Assembly: GCA_018385275.1 (NCBI GenBank)
Contig: JAHAZM010000042.1
Span: forward strand, 1-39,381
Source: Eubacteriales bacterium
Lineage (GTDB): Bacteria; Bacillota; Clostridia; Christensenellales; MB2-83
DNA: 39,381 nucleotides
Reading direction: 5' to 3'
Positions within the stretch are counted from its first letter, which is position 1. The number at the start of each line of letters is the position of its first letter. The position numbers and the translations under genes were made by a program. The notes under the pieces are model-generated. The model ran no database searches. It had not been told where the DNA came from and was given only the letters and a program-made list of their open reading frames with translations. This document shows, piece by piece, positions 24,777 to 33,166 of this stretch.

Positions 24777-25775
24777 ATGACCATGGAGGAAAGCCTCAGA
24801 GAAAAGGCGAAACAGAACAAAAAAACCATCGTTCTTGCCGAGGGCACGGACGAGCGTATCGTGGAAGCGGCCGCGAAAGCCACCGCTCAGGGCATTGCCG
24901 ATATCATCCTCATCGGCGCTGAAGACAAGATCCGCGCCGTCGCCGCGGCCAAAGGCGTCGACCTGACCGGCGTTCGCATCTGCGATCCGGCCGTCAGCGA
25001 ATTGCTTCCCAAAATGGCCGAGACCTTCTATGAACTGCGCAAAGCCAAGGGCGTGACGCCCGAGCAGGCGGCCGTCACCGTCCGTGACGAAGTCTATTTC
25101 GCCACCATGCTCATCAAGCTCGGCATGGCCGACGGTATGGTCTGCGGCGCCGTTCATACGACCGGCGACACGCTGCGTCCCGCTCTTCAGATCATCAAAG
25201 CCGCTCCCGGCATCAAGACGGTCTCGAGCTGCTTCCTGATGGAGGTCCCCAACTGCGAGCTGGGCGACAAGGGCAGATTCGTTTTCGCCGACTGCGGCCT
25301 TGTTCCGTATCCGAACAGCGACGAGCTGGCCGAGATCGCGGTCTCCGCGGCCAAATCGGCCCGCACGCTCATCGGCATCGAAACTCCGAAAGTGGCGATG
25401 CTCTCTTATTCGACCAAAGGCAGCGCCAAGCATGAGAACGTCAATAAAGTCATCGAGGCCACGGCAAAGGCCCACGCGCTGGCGCCCGATCTCATTCTCG
25501 ACGGCGAAATGCAGGCCGACGCGGCCATCGTGGCCAAGGTCGGCGCTTCCAAAGCGCCGGGAAGCTGCCTGCACGGCGACGCCAACGTCCTGATTTTCCC
25601 GGATCTGGCCTGCGGCAATATCAGTTATAAACTCGTTCAGCGCCTGGCCAAGGCCACCGCGCTGGGCCCGATCATGCAGGGTCTGGCCCGTCCGGTCAAC
25701 GACCTGTCCCGCGGCTGCAGCGCCGAGGACGTCGTTTCCGTCGTCGCCATCACGGCCGTTCAGGCGCAGGGCTGA
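24777..25775 (+). CDS. pta: Phosphate acetyltransferase
   Basis: 332 aa from ATG 24777; TIVLAEGTDERIVEAAAKATAQGIADIILIG; MADGMVCGAVHTTGDTLRPALQIIK. Confidence 0.96.
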   Translation: MTMEESLREKAKQNKKTIVLAEGTDERIVEAAAKATAQGIADIILIGAEDKIRAVAAAKGVDLTGVRICDPAVSELLPKMAETFYELRKAKGVTPEQAAVTVRDEVYFATMLIKLGMADGMVCGAVHTTGDTLRPALQIIKAAPGIKTVSSCFLMEVPNCELGDKGRFVFADCGLVPYPNSDELAEIAVSAAKSARTLIGIETPKVAMLSYSTKGSAKHENVNKVIEATAKAHALAPDLILDGEMQADAAIVAKVGASKAPGSCLHGDANVLIFPDLACGNISYKLVQRLAKATALGPIMQGLARPVNDLSRGCSAEDVVSVVAITAVQAQG

Positions 25776-25793
25776 TCCGGAAAGGAATAGACA

Positions 25794-26999
25794 ATGAAGA
25801 TTTTAGTCATCAACGCGGGCAGCTCCTCCTTGAAGTATCAGCTGTTCGATATGGAAAAAGAGCAGGTCGTCGCCAAGGGTCTCGTCGAGCGCATCGGCAT
25901 CGAGGGCTCCAATCTCGTGCATAAGCCGCTCGGCAAAGAGGTCCTGACCGTCGCAGAACCCATCGCCAACCACGTCGAGGCCGTGAAACTCGTCTTCAAG
26001 GCCCTGACCGACGAGCGCTACGGCGTGATCCGTTCGATGGACGAGATCGCGGCCGTGGGTCACCGCGTCCTGCACGGCGGCGACAAATTCTCCGCTTCCG
26101 TCCTCATTAATGAGGACGTCAAAGCCGCGATCCGCGAAGCCATCCCGCTGGGCCCGCTGCATAATCCGGCCAACCTCATGGGCATCGAAGCGTGCGAAAA
26201 AGTCATGCCGACCACGCCTCAGGTCGCCGTTTTCGACACGGCCTTCCATCAGACCATGCCGCCTCAGGCCTATCTCTACGCCATTCCACTGTCGGATTAC
26301 AGAAAATACAAGGTCCGCCGCTACGGCTTCCACGGCACGAGCCATAAATTCGTTTCCGCCCGCGCCGCCGAATTTCTCGGCAGACCGGCCTCCGAACTGC
26401 GGATCGTCACCTGCCATCTCGGCAACGGCTCGAGCCTCTGCGCCGTCAAAGGCGGCAAATGCGTCGACACCTCCATGGGGCTCACGCCTCTGGAGGGCGT
26501 TCCGATGGGTACTCGCAGCGGCGACATCGACCCGGCCGTGCTGGAGTTCCTCTGCGACAAAAAGGGCATGAATATCAAGGAGATGCTCGTTTATCTGAAC
26601 AAGCAGTGCGGCATGAAGGGCCTGAGCGACGGACTGAGCAGCGATTATCGCGATCTGTTCGCCGCCGCCGCGAAAGGCAACGAGATTGCCGCCACCGCGC
26701 TGGAGACTTTCGCCTATAAGGTCCGCAAGTACATCGGCGCGTATACGGCGGCCATGGGCGGCGTCGACGCCATCGTCTTCACCGCCGGCGTGGGCGAAAA
26801 CAACCCCATCATGCGGAAAATGATCCTTGACGGTCTCGAGTATCTCGGCTTCAGGCTGGACGAGCGGAAAAATCTCGGCGGCGGCGACGCTTTTGAAATC
26901 TCCACCGACGATTCGCGCGTCAAAGTACTGGTCATTCCGACCAACGAGGAACTGGTCATCGCCCGCGATACCAAGGCGCTTGCCATTGATAAAAAATAA
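25794..26999 (+). CDS. ackA: Acetate kinase
   Basis: 401 aa; MKILVINAGSSSLKYQLFDM; VFDTAFHQTMP; GHRVLHGG; MGTRSGDIDP. Confidence 0.98.
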   Translation: MKILVINAGSSSLKYQLFDMEKEQVVAKGLVERIGIEGSNLVHKPLGKEVLTVAEPIANHVEAVKLVFKALTDERYGVIRSMDEIAAVGHRVLHGGDKFSASVLINEDVKAAIREAIPLGPLHNPANLMGIEACEKVMPTTPQVAVFDTAFHQTMPPQAYLYAIPLSDYRKYKVRRYGFHGTSHKFVSARAAEFLGRPASELRIVTCHLGNGSSLCAVKGGKCVDTSMGLTPLEGVPMGTRSGDIDPAVLEFLCDKKGMNIKEMLVYLNKQCGMKGLSDGLSSDYRDLFAAAAKGNEIAATALETFAYKVRKYIGAYTAAMGGVDAIVFTAGVGENNPIMRKMILDGLEYLGFRLDERKNLGGGDAFEISTDDSRVKVLVIPTNEELVIARDTKALAIDKK

Positions 27000-27001
27000 A
27001 G

Positions 27002-27031
27002 TTGACAATCCGCCTTTTCCTGTAATATAAT
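27002..27031 (+). promoter_or_regulatory. Putative promoter for yceD-rpmF
   Basis: TTGACA (27002-27007), 18-nt spacer, TATAAT (27026-27031). Confidence 0.75.
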
Positions 27032-27073
27032 AAGCGTTGCTGCCGCGCAAGAAACAGAAAGGTCCGCTTCGCT

Positions 27074-27478
27074 ATGACGATTTCTATCGGCGACGTTCTC
27101 CGCTCCGACGGAACGGAATTCGACTTTTCCTATCGGGCTCCCCTCGTCGGCGAGGAATTTGCCGATCTCGATACCGTGGGGGAGGCTGACGTCGAACTGA
27201 AACTTTCCGCCGTAGACGGCTGTGTCCGCGTCCGCGGTAAGCTGAAGGTGACGGTTCGCCTCGTCTGCGACGTTTGTCTCGAGCCGTACGAGCAGGTCAT
27301 GGTTCTTCCGTTTGACGAGGAATTCCTGCCCGAGCCCGACAAGCTGGATCCCGACGAGATCTATACCTATGCCAACTATCGTCTTTCCCCGGATAAAATG
27401 CTGCGCGATCTTATTCTGCTGAATTGGCCGATGAGATGCCGCTGCTCCGAGGAATGCGCGGCCCCTATCAACGGATAA
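27074..27478 (+). CDS. DUF177 family protein (YceD/YlbN)
   Basis: 134 aa; VRLVCDVCLEPYEQ...DEEFLPE; located directly before rpmF. Confidence 0.9.
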   Translation: MTISIGDVLRSDGTEFDFSYRAPLVGEEFADLDTVGEADVELKLSAVDGCVRVRGKLKVTVRLVCDVCLEPYEQVMVLPFDEEFLPEPDKLDPDEIYTYANYRLSPDKMLRDLILLNWPMRCRCSEECAAPING

Positions 27479-27501
27479 ACCGAAATCGGAGGTGTAATAC
27501 C

Positions 27502-27699
27502 ATGGCTATTCCCGCAAATAAAACGTCTAAGGCCCGTAAAAACAGCCGCCGCTCCGCCGTCTGGAAGCTCAGCGCTCCCGCTCTGGTCGAGTGCCCGCAG
27601 TGCCATACCCGCAAACTGGCGCACAGAGTCTGCCCGAACTGCGGTTATTATGACGGCAAAAAGGTCATGACGGTCAAGGCCGACAAGGAAGAGAAATAA
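27502..27699 (+). CDS. rpmF: 50S ribosomal protein L32
   Basis: 65 aa; MAIPANKTSKARKNSRRSAVWKLSAPALVECPQCHTRKLAHRVCPNCGYYDGKKV. Confidence 0.97.
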   Translation: MAIPANKTSKARKNSRRSAVWKLSAPALVECPQCHTRKLAHRVCPNCGYYDGKKVMTVKADKEEK

Positions 27700-27722
27700 T
27701 CAAAACCTCAGGTCAGGAAACA

Positions 27723-27761
27723 GGCAAGCTTTGGCGGGGCTCCGTCAGAGCTTGCTTTTGT
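27723..27761 (+). terminator. Intrinsic terminator after rpmF
   Basis: GGCAAGCTttggcggggctccgtcagAGCTTGCTTTTG. Confidence 0.7.
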
Positions 27762-27893
27762 CGTTTCGTTTGGTACGGTCGCAGGGATGCGGCCGTTTTT
27801 TTTTCGCACGTCGTTTTCTCCGTTTTTTGTGACGACCCGCAAAAAAACAGGAAGAGCAAAAACAAAAACGCTATTTTTGTGACGAAATTACTA

Positions 27894-27922
27894 TTGACAT
27901 TCCCTTGCAAACACAGTAATAT
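27894..27922 (+). promoter_or_regulatory. Putative promoter of the large secreted protein gene
   Basis: TTGACA (27894-27899), 17-nt spacer, TAATAT (27917-27922). Confidence 0.6.
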
Positions 27923-27958
27923 ATTTATAAGGCAATTATAAAATTAGGAGGGAAAAAG

Positions 27959-30214
27959 ATGAAAAAGAAATTGCTTGCTTTGGCAGTTTCGCTGATGCTT
28001 CTCGCATCGGCCGTGATCGGCTGCGTCTGCGTATTCGCGGCTTCCGTCGATCCGGACTATGTGGACGGCTTCAACGAACTGGCCGACGGTCTCATAAACG
28101 CGGGTCTTTCGCTTGAGACCGACAATCCTCTGCACGGTACGAAGTCGCTGGCGTTCAATATGGATGTCTCGACGGCGACCAACAGTACCTGGCTCGGCGG
28201 CACGCCGATTACCGGATACTATGATTTCACCAACGTTGACTATTTCGGTTTCCGCGTGAAGAACACCGATACGGCCAACAACATCGGCGTTTGCCTGCTG
28301 ATAGACTTTGTGGACGTCGACAACGGCAACGCGGTCTGCCGCTACATCCCGACCTGGAGCTATGACTCCCGTCTGTTCGACACGGCCGGCAACGAGGTCC
28401 AGGCCAACACGATGGCCACGATCGGCAACGGCATCGGCTGCAACTACGTCGACATTCCGGCCGGCTTTGAGGGCTTTGTGTTCTTCTACATGAAGGACGA
28501 CACCGCTTTCGAGAACAAGGCCAGCTACAACCGCCGCAACGCTCCGTACGACCATATCGCTTCGGTCGCGCCGAGCTTCCAGGCGGACGACGCCTTCCAC
28601 GGCAAACTGATCTTCGACGACGCGCAGTATATGACGAGCGCGGAACTGGCGGCCATGGCCGGCAACCGTCTGCTCGTTGACGTGGACGAGACCAAGGACA
28701 TCATCCGCGACTGCTTCGGCACCAATATCGGCGGCGGCGGCTACTCGGCCGAAAAGGGCGAGACGATGGTCCGCTTCCCGCTTCCCGCCAGCAGCACCTC
28801 GAACCTCATGCAGGTTTACGTGGGCGACGTTCTGGGCTATGAATATTTCTCTTTCCGTCTGATCAATGATTCGGACGAGGAACTGCCCTTCATTTCCACC
28901 GGTTACTCCGATATGGTGCTGAATTCTCAGTATACGCTCTATGACGAAGCCGGCGCGCCTGTCGGCGGTGCTTCTACCTATAACGGGCTGGTCATTCCCG
29001 CCCGCTTCGACGGATGGGTGACCTTCTCCCTGATCAATTCGCTTTGCCAGGGCGGCGCGGCATATTCGCGCGTGGCCGACGACGCCACGCCTGTCCTGCA
29101 TCCGTGGCAGGACAATTTTGCCGGCAAGTATCTTGATCCGAAGAGCGCCGGTTACTTCATGCTGAACGTCAACAGCCCGACCAACGGCAACACCGCCGTC
29201 ATCTTTGTCGGCGACATCATGCTGCACAACGGCAATCCCGTTTTCGGCGATACCACGCCCGCGATTTCTCGTCCGCTGAATTTTGTTGTGAAAAACAACC
29301 TGAACAATCTGGTTTCTCTGTCCCTGCCCACCGAAGTCCCGTACGGGAACGCCGGCTTTACCAACGGCGTCGGTGAGATCGTCGAACTGGCTGGCGGCGA
29401 TTATGCGATCCGTCTTACGAAGACCGATGACGACTACACCATCGTCAAACTCGCCTGCGCGAGCCTGGGCGGTACGGTTGCTGCGTTTGATCCGGCGGCC
29501 GTTGCGGTCGGCTTCATGGTTCAGACCGGTGATCAGCCGGTAGATTTCTGGCAGATCCAGACGCCCGAAGGCGGAGCATACGTGGGAAATATCTGCAGAC
29601 TCTATACTGCTACCGGCCTGTATGTGAAGGAACTGCTCTTCGGCGCGAGCGGCGATTGCTCGATCCCGGCCAACTTCACCGGCTATCTGTACTTCCCGAT
29701 CGACGATACGGCGCGTAATGCTATCGACTTCTCTACGCTTCTTTTCTGGATGAACGGCGCGTCCGGCTCAAGCCTGACGGTTGACAACTTCGGTTATTAC
29801 TATGCCGAGCCCGAAATGGCACAAATCATCGGCGTTCAGGAATCCGCCGTTTCCAGCGGGACCTTCGACGTCCGTGTCCTGGCCGGTCTGGACGACCTGG
29901 CCTTCAACAGCCTGAAATTCGTCTACAACGCGACGCTGAACGGCGCGGCCCACTGGGCGACCGATCAGGAGATCGTCGTAACAGAGGTTTATGAGACGGT
30001 TCAGATCGCCGGTATTGCCGATGCGAACGCCGTTGATTACGGTTACGCTTACCTCGGCGCGCTGACGTTCCAGGGTATTCCCGCGACGGGCACGGTCGCG
30101 ATCACGGTGAAACTGGTTTCCGCCAGCGAAGCCGATCCGGCCTTTGCCGTTGAGTCTGCGGCTTACGTCATCACGTACGTTGACGGCGTGTTCCAGAGCA
30201 TGGTTAATGCGTAA
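27959..30214 (+). CDS. Large secreted multi-domain protein of unknown function
   Basis: 751 aa; signal peptide MKKKLLALAVSLMLLASAVIGCVCVFAAS; about three degenerate repeats of a beta-rich domain (VDYFGFRVKN... / YEYFSFRLIND... / VAVGFMVQTG...), distantly like the 793 and 2166 proteins; C-terminal IIGVQESAVSSGTFDVRVLAGLDDLAFNSLKF module. Confidence 0.88.
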   Translation: MKKKLLALAVSLMLLASAVIGCVCVFAASVDPDYVDGFNELADGLINAGLSLETDNPLHGTKSLAFNMDVSTATNSTWLGGTPITGYYDFTNVDYFGFRVKNTDTANNIGVCLLIDFVDVDNGNAVCRYIPTWSYDSRLFDTAGNEVQANTMATIGNGIGCNYVDIPAGFEGFVFFYMKDDTAFENKASYNRRNAPYDHIASVAPSFQADDAFHGKLIFDDAQYMTSAELAAMAGNRLLVDVDETKDIIRDCFGTNIGGGGYSAEKGETMVRFPLPASSTSNLMQVYVGDVLGYEYFSFRLINDSDEELPFISTGYSDMVLNSQYTLYDEAGAPVGGASTYNGLVIPARFDGWVTFSLINSLCQGGAAYSRVADDATPVLHPWQDNFAGKYLDPKSAGYFMLNVNSPTNGNTAVIFVGDIMLHNGNPVFGDTTPAISRPLNFVVKNNLNNLVSLSLPTEVPYGNAGFTNGVGEIVELAGGDYAIRLTKTDDDYTIVKLACASLGGTVAAFDPAAVAVGFMVQTGDQPVDFWQIQTPEGGAYVGNICRLYTATGLYVKELLFGASGDCSIPANFTGYLYFPIDDTARNAIDFSTLLFWMNGASGSSLTVDNFGYYYAEPEMAQIIGVQESAVSSGTFDVRVLAGLDDLAFNSLKFVYNATLNGAAHWATDQEIVVTEVYETVQIAGIADANAVDYGYAYLGALTFQGIPATGTVAITVKLVSASEADPAFAVESAAYVITYVDGVFQSMVNA

Positions 30215-30228
30215 AGGAGGGAACGAAG

Positions 30229-30345
30229 ATGAAAGAACTTTTTACCGCTCCCGAGCTTGAGGTCATCACCTTTGAAACGGAAGACGTCATCGCGACGTCG
30301 CTGACCAACGGCGGCACCGGTTCCGGTTCCAAAGTGGTCTGGTAA
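30229..30345 (+). CDS. Small peptide of 38 aa (unannotated; precursor-like)
   Basis: MKELFTAPELEVITFETEDVIATSLTNGGTGSGSKVVW; strong RBS aaaggaggg 8-9 nt upstream; 14 nt after the stop of the large secreted protein; followed by a terminator. Confidence 0.8.
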   Translation: MKELFTAPELEVITFETEDVIATSLTNGGTGSGSKVVW

Positions 30346-30354
30346 GAGGAAACG

Positions 30355-30380
30355 AAACCGGCAGGATACCTGCCGGTTTC
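30355..30380 (+). terminator. First hairpin of a terminator array after the 38-aa peptide gene
   Basis: AAACCGGCAGGatACCTGCCGGTTT stem. Confidence 0.65.
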
Positions 30381-30389
30381 TTATTCCCC

Positions 30390-30416
30390 AAAAAGCAGGC
30401 GAACGCCTGCTTTTTG
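30390..30416 (+). terminator. Terminator hairpin, unit 1
   Basis: AAAAAGCAGGCGaaCGCCTGCTTTTT. Confidence 0.75.
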
Positions 30417-30501
30417 CTGTTATATGGGCAAAGAGGGTTTATTCCTGCGGTCTTCTGTTATCCGAAAAAGCAGGCAACCCCTGCCGGTTTCTGATTCCCC
30501 G

Positions 30502-30527
30502 AAAAGCAGGCGAAAACGCCTGCTTTT
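30502..30527 (+). terminator. Terminator hairpin, unit 2
   Basis: AAAAGCAGGCGaaaaCGCCTGCTTTTT. Confidence 0.75.
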
Positions 30528-30577
30528 TGCTGTTAACCGGGCAAAGAAGGATCGTTCTTGCTCTGTTTTCGGCAATC

Positions 30578-30608
30578 AAAAAAGCAGACCTCCGGGGTCT
30601 GCTTTTTT
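30578..30608 (-). terminator. Bidirectional terminator after the Mrp-family gene
   Basis: AAAAAAGCAGACCtccggGGTCTGCTTTTTT; immediately beyond the stop of CDS 30612-31424. Confidence 0.8.
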
Positions 30609-30611
30609 CTC

Positions 30612-31424
30612 TCAGCCGATGATCTTTTTGACGGTGGAAGCCAGTTGCTCGTCGTCGGCACAGAGCTCCATGAGGCCCTTGTCCGCCGCGGAAGCCAGCT
30701 TCGGATCGAGGGGAAGCGAGTCGTACGTGTCGATCCCCAGCGCGGCCGCGGTCTCGGCTGCGCGTGACGCGCCGAAAATCTCGATTTTCCGGCCGCAGTC
30801 GGGGCAGAGGGCGTAGCTCATGTTTTCCACGATGCTCAGCACCGGGACGTTCATCAGCCCGGCCATGTTGACGGCTTTCTGCACGATCATTTCGACCAAT
30901 TGCTGCGGCGTGGTGACGACGACGACGCCGTCGACGGGAATGGACTGAAACACGGTCAGCGGCACGTCACCCGTGCCCGGGGGCATATCGATGAACATAT
31001 AATCGATGTCGCCCCAGATCACGTCGGTCCAGAATTGCTTGACGGTGCCGCCGATAACGGGCCCGCGCCACACGACGGGGTCGGTGTCGTTTTCCAGAAG
31101 CAGATTGAGCGACATCACGCGGATCCCGGTCTTGGTAAGGACCGGATACAGGCCGAACTCGTCGCCGGTAGCCCGCTGTTTGAGGCCGAAAGCCTTGGGG
31201 ATGGACGGTCCTGTGACGTCCGCGTCCATGATCGCGGTCTTATAGCCGAGCCGGCTGAAAATCACGGCCAGCCGACTGGTGACCAGGGATTTTCCCACGC
31301 CGCCTTTTCCGCTGACGACGGCGATGACGTGCTTGACGTGCGACTGCGCGTTGCAGGGTTCCTTTTCCGGCGCGCTGCATTTGCTTGAGCAATTGGCGCA
31401 ATCGTGATTGCATTCTTCAGACAT
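30612..31424 (-). CDS. Mrp/NBP35 family ATP-binding protein (Fe-S carrier type)
   Basis: 270 aa; VVSGKGGVGKSLVTSRLA; IMDADVTGPSIPKAFGL; CPDCGRK; N-terminal Cys-rich EECNHDCANCSSKC. Confidence 0.95.
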   Translation of the reverse strand: MSEECNHDCANCSSKCSAPEKEPCNAQSHVKHVIAVVSGKGGVGKSLVTSRLAVIFSRLGYKTAIMDADVTGPSIPKAFGLKQRATGDEFGLYPVLTKTGIRVMSLNLLLENDTDPVVWRGPVIGGTVKQFWTDVIWGDIDYMFIDMPPGTGDVPLTVFQSIPVDGVVVVTTPQQLVEMIVQKAVNMAGLMNVPVLSIVENMSYALCPDCGRKIEIFGASRAAETAAALGIDTYDSLPLDPKLASAADKGLMELCADDEQLASTVKKIIG

Positions 31425-31436
31425 ATCGGTTTCTCC

Positions 31437-32819
31437 TTAGTTGTTTCCGGCGTCGGCGCGTATCGCCGAGCCCATAGTCGTGGTCGTCTGGTTCCAGGCG
31501 TCCTTGAGAAGCTGCCATTCCTCGTCGTTCTCCAGATAAGGATCGCGCGACGATGAAAGAGCATATTTCCCGGCCGGCAGGATCTGATAATGGTAGATCG
31601 GACCGGACGCGTCCTCGCCTGCCTGACGGCGCAGGGTGTACGTCGGCAAATAACTCGCGTCGCTGATGACGACGTCGCCGTTGTCGTCGCGCTTGATATC
31701 CACCGTCAGGATCACGCCCTGTTCGGTCCGTGGCGTCGGATCGTCCTTGCCGCGCTGATCGGCAAAGAAATTGCCCAGAGAATACGCCACCAGGACGTTC
31801 TTTGCCTTTCCGTTGAACGTGTTGCTCCGATAGGTGATCGGATGCACGGTATGCGGATGCGTCCCCATGATGAGATCGGCGCCGTTGTCCAGCAGTACCT
31901 GGCATGTGACCCGCATGGAGCTGGACGGTTCCGAGGAATACTCCAGTCCGCAGTGCATGGACACGATGACGAATTCGGCGCCGCGTTCGCGGATCGCCGC
32001 CAGATCCCTGCGCATCATTTCGCGGTTGGCTGCGGAATGATTGATGATTTTGAGCGTAAAGGGATAATCCTTATATACGTTCAGATGATCGTTGACCCAG
32101 TCGCCGTAGCAAAGCACGCCGATGCGGATGCCGTTGACTTCCTTGATATAATAATAATTATCCCTCTGTTCCTGTGTTTCATACGCGCCGATGGGATCGA
32201 GGCCGCATTCCCGGATCGCGCGGTTGGAATTGAGCAGCCCTTCATAGCCGAAATCCAGCGCGTGGTTGTTGCAGGTGATCAGACCGGTCACGCCGATTTT
32301 GGCCATCGCCGTCGCGATCGCGCGGGGCGAGTTGAATCTCGGATAGCTGGAGTAGCGCGTGCCGTCGCCGTAAACGTCGATCAGCACGTCGGTGTTGGCC
32401 AGCACAAAGTCTCCGTTGATATACGGATCGATCTCGGTAAAGAACGCGTCGTAATTATAACTGCCGTCGGCCTGCCGCGCGCTTTTGAGCGTGGTGGTCT
32501 CGTGCAGGAGCAGATCGCCCATAAATTGCAGACGGGCTTGTCCGACGACGGGCGTAGGCTCCGGCGTGGGCGTCGGGGTCGGAGTCGCCGTCGGCGCGTC
32601 GGTCGGCGCGTCCGTCGGCGGCGCGGTATACGAATAGGTCGGACTCGGCGTCTGAGTCGAGGGGGTCTCCCGAGAGCGCAGAACGAGCAGAACGCCCAAA
32701 ACCACAACGGCGGCAAGCAGAAGAATGACGATGATCGGCAGGATCGGGACGGACTTTTTGGAGCGTGCGAGACGGTATCCGCCGGAACGGCCGGAGTATC
32801 CGGTGCCTTGACTGCGCAT
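31437..32819 (-). CDS. CapA family protein (poly-gamma-glutamate synthesis-like phosphoesterase fold), membrane anchored
   Basis: 460 aa; N-terminal TM PILPIIVILLLAAVVVLGVLLVL, PT-rich linker, RLQFMGDLLLHE...; VSMHCGLEYSSEPSSSMRVTCQVLLDNGADLIMGTHPHTVHPI. Confidence 0.92.
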   Translation of the reverse strand: MRSQGTGYSGRSGGYRLARSKKSVPILPIIVILLLAAVVVLGVLLVLRSRETPSTQTPSPTYSYTAPPTDAPTDAPTATPTPTPTPEPTPVVGQARLQFMGDLLLHETTTLKSARQADGSYNYDAFFTEIDPYINGDFVLANTDVLIDVYGDGTRYSSYPRFNSPRAIATAMAKIGVTGLITCNNHALDFGYEGLLNSNRAIRECGLDPIGAYETQEQRDNYYYIKEVNGIRIGVLCYGDWVNDHLNVYKDYPFTLKIINHSAANREMMRRDLAAIRERGAEFVIVSMHCGLEYSSEPSSSMRVTCQVLLDNGADLIMGTHPHTVHPITYRSNTFNGKAKNVLVAYSLGNFFADQRGKDDPTPRTEQGVILTVDIKRDDNGDVVISDASYLPTYTLRRQAGEDASGPIYHYQILPAGKYALSSSRDPYLENDEEWQLLKDAWNQTTTTMGSAIRADAGNN

Positions 32820-32841
32820 GACAAAACCTCCTTCACAGAAA

Positions 32842-32879
32842 AAGAAACCTTAGCCCCGCTATCGGATAACGGGGCTAAG
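32842..32879 (-). terminator. Intrinsic terminator-like hairpin in the leader just upstream of the CapA-like gene
   Basis: Minus strand CTTAGCCCCGttatccgatagCGGGGCTAAGgtttctttttc. Confidence 0.7.
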
Positions 32880-32905
32880 ACGGTTCGTTCGTTCGGACAA
32901 CGGGA

Positions 32906-33046
32906 TTACTTGTTGGCGGCTTCTCTGCGTTTGACGCCGACCCGCGGAAGAGCGGGGGCGCCGCTTTTGATCGGCCTGATGACGGTAAAGACGATGGACG
33001 CGGCAGCGGATCTCTTTATCCATGTAAGATCGGCAGGGAAAGGCAC
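32906..33046 (-). CDS. Possible small ORF in the CapA leader (46 aa, GTG start)
   Basis: VPFPADLTWIKRSAAASIVFTVIRPIKSGAPALPRVGVKRREAANK; strongly GC-biased third codon positions, but no convincing RBS. Confidence 0.3.
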   Translation of the reverse strand: MPFPADLTWIKRSAAASIVFTVIRPIKSGAPALPRVGVKRREAANK

Positions 33047-33137
33047 TCCAGAAAGCTCGTATAGATCAGAAACAAAATGACCCGTTTGGAAAATAGAGAT
33101 TCTTTCTATAATAATAACCCCTTATTTCTTTCTTCAT

Positions 33138-33166
33138 ATTATAAGCAAAAGAGGACCGTTTGTCAA
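33138..33166 (-). promoter_or_regulatory. Consensus sigma-A promoter reading toward the CapA-like gene
   Basis: Minus strand TTGACA (33161-33166), 17-nt spacer, TATAAT (33138-33143). Confidence 0.85.

Larger units (their letters stand above)
30371..30612. repeat. Tandemly duplicated ~111-bp terminator-containing unit
   Basis: TGCCGGTTTCtTATTCCCCaAAAAGCAGGCG..CGCCTGCTTTTTGCTGTTA at 30371 recurs at 30482 (TGCCGGTTTCtGATTCCCCgAAAAGCAGGCG..CGCCTGCTTTTTGCTGTTA). Confidence 0.8.

Noticed and set aside
25803-27050. 415-aa minus ORF opposite ackA
   Set aside because: Antisense to a canonical acetate kinase; no independent support.
31590-33080. 496-aa plus-strand ORF opposite the CapA-like gene
   Set aside because: Antisense to a well-supported CapA-family gene and rich in spurious RRGRRGRSRRRR from the PT-coding tract.
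32820-33130. 6S RNA, SRP RNA, tmRNA or RNase P RNA identity for the CapA leader
   Set aside because: I could not find hallmark motifs of these RNAs by eye; identity left open rather than named.
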